Part shown: positions 25,612 through 33,103 of the stretch, piece by piece
How the letters are laid out: each line of letters opens with the position of its first letter
Numbering within the stretch: position 1 is the stretch's first letter
Source: an uncultured Bacteroidota bacterium
GTDB taxonomy: Bacteria; Bacteroidota; Bacteroidia; Bacteroidales; P3
Direction: 5' to 3'
DNA: 64,000 bases
NCBI GenBank assembly: GCA_902762805.1
Contig: CACWPQ010000005.1
Location: forward strand, 699 to 64,698
Program-made: the position numbers and the translations under genes
Notes under the pieces: model-generated
Seen by the model: the letters and a program-made list of their open reading frames with translations, nothing else
The model's database searches: none
What the model was told of the DNA's origin: nothing

Positions 25612-25640
25612 AAAAAAAGCCACCCTTCTGGGGCGGCTTT
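25612..25640 (-). terminator. Intrinsic terminator downstream of the CobW-like gene
   Basis: On the minus strand AAAGCCGCCC, a five-base loop and GGGTGGCTTT form a 10-bp stem with one G-T pair, followed by a run of T. It begins 25 bases after the stop codon at 25665. Confidence 0.8.
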
Positions 25641-25664
25641 GGGGGGTGGTGCGTATGTGGGCGA

Positions 25665-26861
25665 CTAGTGTGTCAAGCAGGCGTCCAGCGTGGCTGTGAT
25701 GGCCTCGCGGTCCATGTGCTGGCCGATGAAGACCAGCTTCTGCATGCGGTCGCCGCAGGCGGGGTCCCAGTCGCGCTGCAGGTCGGGCGTGCGCGCCATG
25801 AACTCGCGCAGCTCTTCCTCAGGCATGGTGGCGTACCACTGGCCTGTGTCGCGGAGGGAGACTTGCTTGCCGGCCTGCTCGAAGAGGAAGCAGTTGTCCG
25901 GCTCCGACTCGAACCAGCAGACGCCTTTGGCGCGGATGACGCCGGCGGGCCACTGCTTGGCGACAAAGTGGTCGAAGCGCCCCAGGTCGAAGGCCCTTCG
26001 CCGGTAGTAGACGAACGTCGAGATGCCGTACTCCTCACCGTGGTCATGTTCGTGATCTTCGTGGTGATGATGATGGTGGTGATGTTCATGCTCATGTTCA
26101 TGTTCATGTTCATGCCTCCCCTCTATCGCATCAATCCATGCCGCCGACGTGGCCACTTTGTCGAAGTCGAACATCCCCGTGTACAGTATCTTGCGGAAGT
26201 CCACGTCGCAGTAGTCGCAGTCGATGATTTCCGCCCGCGGTTGTATGGCGCGTATAATCTCGCGTATGCGACCCAGCTCGTCGGCCGGTACCTCCGAAGC
26301 CTTGTTCAGCAGGATGATGTTGCAGAATTCAATCTGCTGGATGACGAGGTTCTCGATGTCCTCCTCCGCCAGGCCGGGTTTAAGCAGGTTCTTGCCGCTG
26401 CCGAACTCGTCCTTCATCCGCAGTGCGTCCACCACCGTGACGATGCTGTCCAGCACTGGCAACTGCGAATTTTGAATTTTGAATGTTGAATTCTGGATTT
26501 CCATCGTCGGCATCGAGCAGATGGTCTGTGCGATGGGTGCCGGCTCGCAGATGCCGCTGGCTTCGATGACGATATAGTCGAAGCGCCCCTGGTGGGTGAT
26601 GTCGCGCAACTGTTCCACTAGGTCCATCTTCAGCGTGCAGCAGATGCAGCCGTTTTGAAGGGCCACCAGACTGTCGTCCTTCTGACCCACCACGCCGCCT
26701 TTCTCAATCAGGTCGGCGTCGATATTCACCTCGCCCAGGTCGTTCACGATGACGGCGAATTTGATGCCCCGTCGGTTGTTCAGTATTCGGTTCAGCAGCG
26801 TTGTCTTCCCGCTGCCCAGATACCCCGTCAGCAAAAGCACGGGAATGGTGTTCATCTTCAT
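25665..26861 (-). CDS. CobW/G3E-family GTPase, probable zinc metallochaperone
   Basis: 398 residues, ATG at 26861. Walker A is TGYLGSGKTTLLNRIL, the metal-binding CxCC is GCICCTLKMDL (about residue 72), and EASG and NKASEV complete the GTPase. The C-terminal CobW domain is about 290-398. Between them lies a His/Glu/Asp-rich segment of about 28 residues (roughly 252-280), with eight His in a row, typical of zinc-handling members (ZNG1/YeiR type). Around residue 122 an in-frame AT-rich heptamer repeat encodes EIQNSTFKIQNSQ, absent from the usual fold. A terminator follows the gene. Zinc specificity is inferred. Confidence 0.88.
   Translation of the reverse strand: MKMNTIPVLLLTGYLGSGKTTLLNRILNNRRGIKFAVIVNDLGEVNIDADLIEKGGVVGQKDDSLVALQNGCICCTLKMDLVEQLRDITHQGRFDYIVIEASGICEPAPIAQTICSMPTMEIQNSTFKIQNSQLPVLDSIVTVVDALRMKDEFGSGKNLLKPGLAEEDIENLVIQQIEFCNIILLNKASEVPADELGRIREIIRAIQPRAEIIDCDYCDVDFRKILYTGMFDFDKVATSAAWIDAIEGRHEHEHEHEHEHHHHHHHHEDHEHDHGEEYGISTFVYYRRRAFDLGRFDHFVAKQWPAGVIRAKGVCWFESEPDNCFLFEQAGKQVSLRDTGQWYATMPEEELREFMARTPDLQRDWDPACGDRMQKLVFIGQHMDREAITATLDACLTH
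26467..26500 (+). repeat. In-frame AT-rich tandem repeat inside the CobW-like gene
   Basis: Repeated GAATTTT/GAATGTT/GAATTCT heptamers (four to five units) lie inside the coding region. Related AT-rich units occur at 40744 in purL and at 43850 between purL and the acyltransferase gene. Confidence 0.75.
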
Positions 26862-26876
26862 TGCCTTATGGTGGGT

Positions 26877-27518
26877 TTACGAGAACTGGACCACTTCGTC
26901 GATCGGGCGGTGGGTGGGTTTGCGGGGCTCTTCGGCGCGGTAGCCGAGGGCGAGGACGGCCATGATGGCTTCGCTCTCTGGGATGCCGAAGAGTTTGCGC
27001 AGCTCGTCAGAGTCGCGGCCGTCGATAATCAGCGTGTCGTAGCCCTTGGCACGGGCGGCGAGGATGAAGTAGCAGTTGCTCAGCCCATTGTCGTAGGCGC
27101 CCCAGCCGTCGCCCACCTCGTTGGCGGCTTGGCCGTTGAAGAAGCCTGATTTGCCCTTCTCGTAGGTCGACACAATGAGCACCGGCGCGCCGGCCACGTT
27201 CTGCTTGTTCCGCTCGCCGATGAGGTTGCTGACGGCCTCCACCTTCTCGGGGGTCATGGCCACGTAGTACTTGGTCGGCTGCTGGTTGGCCCACGAGGGG
27301 GCTTCCTGCGTGGCGACGAGCAGCTCGCGCACCTCGGCCTCGGTGATGGTCTTGGTGGCATCGTAGCTGCGCACGCTGCGGCGGCTCCTCAGCACCTCGT
27401 CGAAGCTGACGGCTGCTGTGACGCTTTCCGTCTCCTGCTTCCCGTTGTCTGTTCCATTCGTGCAGCCCGTAAGCATGACGACTGTCAGGGCGGTTGCCAT
27501 AATAAAGTTGGTCTTCAT
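26877..27518 (-). CDS. Nitroreductase-family lipoprotein
   Basis: 213 residues from the ATG at 27518. A lipoprotein signal ends VVMLTGC (Cys19), then a short Ser/Thr/Glu linker, then a nitroreductase fold: LRSRRSVRSYDATK (FMN phosphate binding), APSWANQQPTKYYVA, and GIPESEAIMAVLALGYRAEEPRKP. These enzymes use FMN and NAD(P)H; a lipid-anchored, exported copy is unusual because the cofactor donors are cytoplasmic. The gene is 14 bases after the gamma carbonic anhydrase gene and 15 bases before cobW, so the genes may form one unit. Confidence 0.87.
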   Translation of the reverse strand: MKTNFIMATALTVVMLTGCTNGTDNGKQETESVTAAVSFDEVLRSRRSVRSYDATKTITEAEVRELLVATQEAPSWANQQPTKYYVAMTPEKVEAVSNLIGERNKQNVAGAPVLIVSTYEKGKSGFFNGQAANEVGDGWGAYDNGLSNCYFILAARAKGYDTLIIDGRDSDELRKLFGIPESEAIMAVLALGYRAEEPRKPTHRPIDEVVQFS

Positions 27519-27532
27519 AAATGATATGTTTT

Positions 27533-28045
27533 TTATTGAGTTTTTTGTTCTTCTTTCAGGTATTCGTGTGCGTAGATTACATAGTGGGCTGCGTTGTCGG
27601 TGGGTTCGGCGGGCTTGATGTATCTGGCCGGCACTCCGCCCCATATCTCGCGTGGCGGTATCTTGGTGCCCTGCAGTACCAGCGCGCCGGCAGCCACGAT
27701 GGCCTCTTCTCCCACCTCGCAGTGGTCCAGCAGCGTGGCTCCCATGCCGATGAGGGCCCGGTCGCGGATGGTGCAGGCGTGGACGGTCACGTTGTGCCCT
27801 ATGGTCACATCGCTGCCGATGTGTGTCGGCCCTGTCTCGTGGGTCACATGCACGCAGCTGCCGTCCTGTATATTGGTGCGGTCGCCGATGGTGATTGGGG
27901 CCACGTCGCCTCGCACCACGGCGTTGAACCACACCGAGCATTCGTCGCCCAACGTCACGTCGCCCACCAAGGTGGCGTTCTCGCTGAAGTAGCAGTCCCG
28001 TCCCCATCGAGGCGTAAGACCTTTGTATGCTTTTATAAGTGCCAT
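27533..28045 (-). CDS. Gamma carbonic anhydrase-family protein (left-handed beta-helix)
   Basis: 170 residues from the ATG at 28045. Hexapeptide repeats form the left-handed helix; GDECSVWFNAVVRGD, then HVTHETGP and IGHNVTVHACTI provide the three His expected to bind the metal. The family includes true gamma carbonic anhydrases and PaaY-like thioesterases, so activity is not certain. It lies directly after the beta carbonic anhydrase gene (15-base gap). Confidence 0.88.
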   Translation of the reverse strand: MALIKAYKGLTPRWGRDCYFSENATLVGDVTLGDECSVWFNAVVRGDVAPITIGDRTNIQDGSCVHVTHETGPTHIGSDVTIGHNVTVHACTIRDRALIGMGATLLDHCEVGEEAIVAAGALVLQGTKIPPREIWGGVPARYIKPAEPTDNAAHYVIYAHEYLKEEQKTQ

Positions 28046-28059
28046 AGTCTGTGTTTCTT

Positions 28060-28611
28060 TCAGCAAGTAATTTCGTCCAATTCTCCGGTTTCGCTGTCGA
28101 TGATAAAGCCGCGGACTGTGACATCCTTGGGTACAAGTGGATGGTTGCGGATGGTGTCAACTGTGCGGCGGACACTCTCCTCGGTGTCGCGGAAGCCTTC
28201 GAGCCAATGGTCGAGGTCGATACCGCAGCGGCGTATGGTATCGAGCATCTGGTCGGTGATGCCGCGCGCGAGCATGGCCTCGTGGAAGTGGTCGTAGCTC
28301 ATGTGGCAAGCGCCGCAGTGCGAGTGCGCCACCACCATGATGCTATCCACCCCCAGCTCGTAGATGGCAACCACGAGACTACGGATTGCCGAGTCGAATG
28401 GAGTGATGACAAGGCCTCCGGCGTTCTTGATAATCTTGGCGTCGCCGTTGCGCAGGCCCAGTGCGGCGGGTAGCAGTTCCGTCAGCCGTGTGTCCATGCA
28501 CGACAGCACAGCCAACTTTTTGTCTGGATGTTTGTCGGTTTTGTACCGCTCGTAGCCCTTCTCGGCCACGAAGTGCCGGTTGTATTCTAGGATTTGGTCT
28601 ATCATTTTCAT
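28060..28611 (-). CDS. Beta carbonic anhydrase
   Basis: 183 residues, ATG at 28611 overlapping the hsdR stop by four bases. Zinc ligands are visible: CMDTR (Cys and Asp), then HSHCGAC (His and Cys) about 55 residues later, with NAGG between. It converts CO2 and water to bicarbonate. The size fits the small beta-class enzymes (YvdA/Rv1284-like). The overlap with hsdR puts it, the gamma-class protein and the nitroreductase downstream of the restriction operon, so read-through is possible. Confidence 0.93.
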   Translation of the reverse strand: MKMIDQILEYNRHFVAEKGYERYKTDKHPDKKLAVLSCMDTRLTELLPAALGLRNGDAKIIKNAGGLVITPFDSAIRSLVVAIYELGVDSIMVVAHSHCGACHMSYDHFHEAMLARGITDQMLDTIRRCGIDLDHWLEGFRDTEESVRRTVDTIRNHPLVPKDVTVRGFIIDSETGELDEITC

Positions 28612-31600
28612 TTGTCTTCAGGACAAGTTGTATCAGTATATTCAGCCGCCATCAGGAAGTTTTCCTCGTCGTCATCTATACTGAACGGAATTATGTTTTT
28701 GAGCAAAGTATTCCTCTTGAAATTCTCTGCCTGTTCGAAGATGGCCTTGAATACCTCGTCACGTGTTTTTGGTGGATAACCATGTTTCGCAAGAGTAAGG
28801 ATTATTTGCACTTTCAATTGAGCCTTGATGTCTGCCTTTTTGTCCCAATCAATATATCTGGTATTATCGTCAACTTCGTCCTTCACATCCTTTGCAATGG
28901 CAATATATTGTTCTTCCGAGTAATTGTCGAGGAATCCGTATTGTTCGGCCACAGATTTCAGTATGTCGTAGAAGGCTTTAACCTCGATGTTGGGAATGCC
29001 CTCTGGCAACACGCTGTCTTTCTTGATTTCCTCAAACAGTTGTGCCAGCTGGTTGGCCACCTCGGTCACTATCTCGTCGGCCAGCACGATGTCGTCCGAA
29101 CGGTCGTTATACTTGTCGATGATGCCGTTCAGGCGGTTGGTGAAACTGACTGCCTTGACCTTGTTCACCTTCTTTACGCTGTCGATGACCCTTTTCAGAA
29201 GCTGTTCCATCAGTTTCACTTTGGTGTTCTTGTAGGGCAGTTTCTTCAGCTTCTCCATATACTGTGTGGCCAGCAGGTCAATCTGTTCGCTGTTGTCAAG
29301 CCGCATCGTGTTGATGGCGACCACCTCTTCCGATACGAGTGCTTCGTTGACCAGTTGCAGCACGTGGCGGTTCATCTGCGTGGCATCCGGCGACTCGCCC
29401 GTGGTGGTCTTGTAGATGATGGAACGCACGCCTGTGAAGAAATGCACGTCGTTCACCTCTTCTCTGGCGACACGGTCGTCGCCCGTACACATATTGTAGG
29501 CCGACTTCATTATGCCCACGTGCTTCATAAAACGTTTCTCCAGCTCGTCGGTCTGCTGTATGCGCTCGGCGGCAATCTGCAATGCATCCAGTTGCTCCAG
29601 AGGTGTGCCGGTGAAGAACTTGCTGTAGTCAAACCCGTTGAACATACGCCGCAGCAAATCAAGCTCGTCCTTGAACAGCTTGACGGCGTTGTCGATGGTT
29701 TCGACCGGCGTCTCGTTCTGTCCGCCGTTGGCGTAGCGCTTCATTGCCTGGTTGAATTTCTTCTTTATGCCCAAGTAATCAACTATCAGGCCCTTGTCTT
29801 TGCCTGGATAATTGCGGTTCACACGGCTGACGGTTTGAATCAGCGTGTGCATCTGCAGCGGCTTGTAGCAATACATAGTGTCTAAACAGGGCACGTCGAA
29901 GCCCGTTATCCACATATCCACCACGATGGCTATCTTGAAGTTCGACTTGGCTTCTTTGAACTGCAGGTCGAGCCGTTTGCGTTCTTCGTCGGTGCCCAGC
30001 AGGTTGTACAGTTCGGGGTCGTCGTCTTTCTGGCGGATGAACACCATCTTGATTTTCTCGATGGGCTTTATCTTTTCAGCCTCTTCTTTCGTCAGCCGCT
30101 CGCCGTCGCTGCATATTTTCTTCTCTGCCCATTCGGGGCGCAAGGCGATTATCTCCTTGTATATGGCATAGCCTATTTCGCGCGTGGAGCAGACAATCAT
30201 CGCTTTGCCCTTCACAGTGCTGCCTTCTTCAACTCTCCGCTCGTAGTGCTGGACGAAATCCACAGCCAGACGGTGTATCAGGTCGGGACTGCTCAGCAGC
30301 ACACTCATCTGCGTCATCGCCCGCTTGCTTTCCTCTATCTGATAGTCCGTCGAGCCCTCCTCGGCACATTTGTCGTAGTAGGCTTCGATTTGCTTGACCA
30401 GCTTACTGTCGGCAAAAACGTGCGAGGCACGCCCCTCGTACATAATGGTCTTGGTGATGCCGTCGTTCACGGCTTCAATCATCGAGTATTCGTCCACGAT
30501 GCCGCCAAAGACATCCAGCGTGGCGTCGATGGGAGTGCCTGTGAAACCGACGTAGGTGGCGTTGGGCAACGAGTCGCGCAGGTATTTGGCGAAGCCATAC
30601 GAGCGGCGGACGCCTTTGTCGGTTATCTCGATTTTCTCGTCAAGGCTTGTCTGTGTGCGATGGGCCTCGTCGCTGATGCAGATGATGTTGGCGCGGTTGG
30701 AGAGCAGGTTGATGTCTTTGGAGAATTTTTGTATCGTCGTCAGGAACACGCCGCCGCTGGTGCGCCCCTGCAGTTTCTGTCGCAGGTCGTCGCGGCTCTC
30801 CACCTGCTCTATCGTGTTGTCGCCCACAAACTGCTTGGCGTTCAGTAACAGGCGCGACAGCTGGTCGTCCAAGTCGGTGCGGTCGGTGATAAGGATGATG
30901 GTAGGGCTGCACAGCGCTTTGCTCTTCATCAGCAGGCGCGAGAGGAACAACATTGTCAGCGACTTGCCGCAGCCGGTGGCGCCGAAGTAGGTGCCGCCCT
31001 TGCCGTCGCCGCCGGGGTTGAGTTTGCTGTGGTTGAGTATGTTCTGGTACAAGGCACGGGCTGCAAAATACTGCGGATAGCGGCAGATGAATTTCTGCTC
31101 GTCCTTGGAGGTGTCGGGGAAATAGACGAAGTTGCGTATAACGTCGATAAGGCGGTCTTTGCGCATCAGGCCAGCAATCATAGTCCGCAGCGAGCTGATG
31201 CCGTCGCCCGCCTTGTCCTTGGCATTCACTTTGCGCCAGGCGTAGAAGAACTCGTAGGGCGTATAGAGCGTGCCGAACTTGTTGTTCACCCCGTCGGAGA
31301 TGACGATGAAGGCCGTGTATTTGAACAGCGAGGGGATGTCCCTCCGGTAGCGGATGGTGAGCTGCTTGTAGGCATCCTCGATGGTGGTGTTCTGCTTCAG
31401 GGCATTCTTGAACTCGAATACCACCACGGGCAGGCCGTTGACGAAGACGATGGCGTCGGGGATGCGGTGCTCGCCTTCAATGATGTCGAACTGGTTCACT
31501 ACCTTGAAGAGGTTGTGCCGCAGGTTCTTCTCGTCGTAGGCGATAGGGTAGATGTAGAGGTTCTGCTTCGAAGCGTCCTCGCGCTTCAACGAAAAGCCGT

Positions 31601-31865
31601 CCATCAGCAGGCTCAGCGTGTGCCGGTTCTCCTCGTAGAGCGACAGACCCTGCTTCTGCACAATGACGCGTATGGCGGCCTCCACTTCGGTGTCGGTGAT
31701 GCCGTCGCTACTGTAGCGGTTGCGCAGATATGTCCGCAGGTCGTCGCGCAGCACCACCTCGTCAAGGTCGCGCTCAATCGCTTCGCCTTTCACGTGCTCG
31801 TACCCCTGTTCCTGCAACAAGGCTATAATCGATTCTTCCAACTGCTTTTCGTTGAAGTACGGCAT
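28608..31865 (-). CDS. hsdR: Type I restriction enzyme R subunit
   Basis: 1085 residues, ATG at 31865. The N-terminal nuclease domain has the RecB-like signature (EHRIPDAIVFVNGLPVVVFE) near residue 130. The SF2 motor follows: Walker A GATGCGKS (about 294-301), ITDRTDLDDQL, DEAH motif ISDEAHRTQ (about 395), GFTGTP and later VSRVNRNY. HsdR joins HsdM and HsdS to translocate and cut unmodified DNA. The size and motifs are complete. It starts 4 bases after the Fic gene in the same operon. GC content is like the chromosome, unlike the AT-rich ATPase gene upstream. Confidence 0.95.
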   Translation of the reverse strand: MPYFNEKQLEESIIALLQEQGYEHVKGEAIERDLDEVVLRDDLRTYLRNRYSSDGITDTEVEAAIRVIVQKQGLSLYEENRHTLSLLMDGFSLKREDASKQNLYIYPIAYDEKNLRHNLFKVVNQFDIIEGEHRIPDAIVFVNGLPVVVFEFKNALKQNTTIEDAYKQLTIRYRRDIPSLFKYTAFIVISDGVNNKFGTLYTPYEFFYAWRKVNAKDKAGDGISSLRTMIAGLMRKDRLIDVIRNFVYFPDTSKDEQKFICRYPQYFAARALYQNILNHSKLNPGGDGKGGTYFGATGCGKSLTMLFLSRLLMKSKALCSPTIILITDRTDLDDQLSRLLLNAKQFVGDNTIEQVESRDDLRQKLQGRTSGGVFLTTIQKFSKDINLLSNRANIICISDEAHRTQTSLDEKIEITDKGVRRSYGFAKYLRDSLPNATYVGFTGTPIDATLDVFGGIVDEYSMIEAVNDGITKTIMYEGRASHVFADSKLVKQIEAYYDKCAEEGSTDYQIEESKRAMTQMSVLLSSPDLIHRLAVDFVQHYERRVEEGSTVKGKAMIVCSTREIGYAIYKEIIALRPEWAEKKICSDGERLTKEEAEKIKPIEKIKMVFIRQKDDDPELYNLLGTDEERKRLDLQFKEAKSNFKIAIVVDMWITGFDVPCLDTMYCYKPLQMHTLIQTVSRVNRNYPGKDKGLIVDYLGIKKKFNQAMKRYANGGQNETPVETIDNAVKLFKDELDLLRRMFNGFDYSKFFTGTPLEQLDALQIAAERIQQTDELEKRFMKHVGIMKSAYNMCTGDDRVAREEVNDVHFFTGVRSIIYKTTTGESPDATQMNRHVLQLVNEALVSEEVVAINTMRLDNSEQIDLLATQYMEKLKKLPYKNTKVKLMEQLLKRVIDSVKKVNKVKAVSFTNRLNGIIDKYNDRSDDIVLADEIVTEVANQLAQLFEEIKKDSVLPEGIPNIEVKAFYDILKSVAEQYGFLDNYSEEQYIAIAKDVKDEVDDNTRYIDWDKKADIKAQLKVQIILTLAKHGYPPKTRDEVFKAIFEQAENFKRNTLLKNIIPFSIDDDEENFLMAAEYTDTTCPEDK

Positions 31866-31869
31866 AATG

Positions 31870-33090
31870 TTATTCTCCTTTTGTTAATTCGTTATATAGT
31901 GCCACGCCCTTTACCGTGAGCAGGTATTTCTGGCGGGGGTGACGAGGTGATTGTGGATAAAGCAGACGGACATATCCTTCCGAAATAGCTGGGGTTAGAT
32001 AAAGATTCAGGAAATTGTCTCGTCCTTTAAGTCCTATGCCTGACATCATTTCTTTCACTGAGAGTTCCTGCTCGCCAACCACGCATATCAGGTTTTGAAT
32101 ATTGGGATTGTCCGTGTGCAACATATCCTGTGCTTGTCCTGTGCTTGTCCTGTGCCCGCTCGATGATCCTTCTACGATCCTTCTATGGTCCTTCGGTGAT
32201 CCTTCGACGCTTGTCCTGTACTTGTCCTGTACTTGTCCTCTGCTTGTGGGCTGTTTCCACTCTTCGGGGGGATTCACTAACAGGTATCTGTTCTTTAGCT
32301 CGTTGTTCTCTCCCATCAACAGGTTGCGGAAGAAGAGCTCAAGGAAGTGGCCGTCCTGACTGATGCCTTTTGCCACATTCTTGTAGTTTGCTCTGACCAA
32401 CGCATTGCGGAAATACCACGAATGTTCTTCAAACATACGATTGTCTGCCTTGAAGCCAATGGATTGCAAATATTTGATGGTGAACACGGCGGTGGTACGG
32501 GTATTGCCCTCGCGGAAGGGGTGTGTCTGCCAGATGCCGGAGACGAAGCGTGAAAGATGTGCAATAACCTCCTCCATTGACAGCCCCTTATAGTCGAACT
32601 GCTTCTCTTTCTCAATGTCATAATCCAACGCCATCCGCAGGTCTTGCCAACGTCCATAGAGCACCGTGTCGCCTCGCAGCACCCATTCATTCTTGGTGAT
32701 GTCGTAGTCGCGCAGTTGCCCCGCGTGTTTGAACACACCGCTGAAGAGATTCCTATGGATAGAGATAAGACCTGTGGTGCTGAATGTGAAAGCACGCTCG
32801 TTGATGATTTTGGCGATGTTGGCCGACACACGGTCGGCCTCTTGCTTGTCATCCTCGTCATCGTCGTGCTGGGTCTTCGAGACATAGTATTGTTTCACCA
32901 ACTCTTTGGCCTCATCGATGGTAATCTCCCCCTCAATATGGCGACGAGCGGTCTGCTTCAGGTATTCCGAAACTTGCAAACCATCCACAGCCTGCAAGCC
33001 GATAGCCACTTTCCAGGCCTCGGCTTTTTCCCGCTTATGCGGCTCGCTCGCAACGATATACTCGTCAAAGTCCAAATATCCGTCGTTCAT
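31870..33090 (-). CDS. Fic-domain protein with VbhA-like N-terminal helices
   Basis: 406 residues. The N-terminus (WKVAIGLQAVDGLQVSEYL, then EGEITIDEAKELVKQYY) resembles the antitoxin-type helices found before Fic domains. The Fic core has HPFREGNTRTTAVF; the canonical HPFx(D/E)GNGRxxR has Gly where this has Thr, but the catalytic His, the acid and the Arg are kept. Fic enzymes usually transfer AMP to proteins. Residues about 282-323 come from a repeat array (11- and 12-base units) and read TSRGQVQDKYRTSVEG onward, probably a flexible loop before the C-terminal winged-helix-like domain. It lies between the PrrC-like gene and hsdR. Confidence 0.88.
   Translation of the reverse strand: MNDGYLDFDEYIVASEPHKREKAEAWKVAIGLQAVDGLQVSEYLKQTARRHIEGEITIDEAKELVKQYYVSKTQHDDDEDDKQEADRVSANIAKIINERAFTFSTTGLISIHRNLFSGVFKHAGQLRDYDITKNEWVLRGDTVLYGRWQDLRMALDYDIEKEKQFDYKGLSMEEVIAHLSRFVSGIWQTHPFREGNTRTTAVFTIKYLQSIGFKADNRMFEEHSWYFRNALVRANYKNVAKGISQDGHFLELFFRNLLMGENNELKNRYLLVNPPEEWKQPTSRGQVQDKYRTSVEGSPKDHRRIVEGSSSGHRTSTGQAQDMLHTDNPNIQNLICVVGEQELSVKEMMSGIGLKGRDNFLNLYLTPAISEGYVRLLYPQSPRHPRQKYLLTVKGVALYNELTKGE
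32124..32248 (+). repeat. Nested 11- and 12-base tandem repeats inside the fic gene
   Basis: Outer arrays of TGTCCTGTACT/TGTCCTGTGCT (11 bases) flank an inner array of GATCCTTCTAC-type units (11-12 bases). The whole run is in frame and has no stop in the Fic reading frame. Confidence 0.85.
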
Positions 33091-33103
33091 ATTATTATTT
33101 TAA

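Noticed and set aside
32124..32248. CRISPR array or recombination site in the fic gene
   Set aside because: Units of 11-12 bases are tandem with no spacers and remain in frame in the Fic protein.
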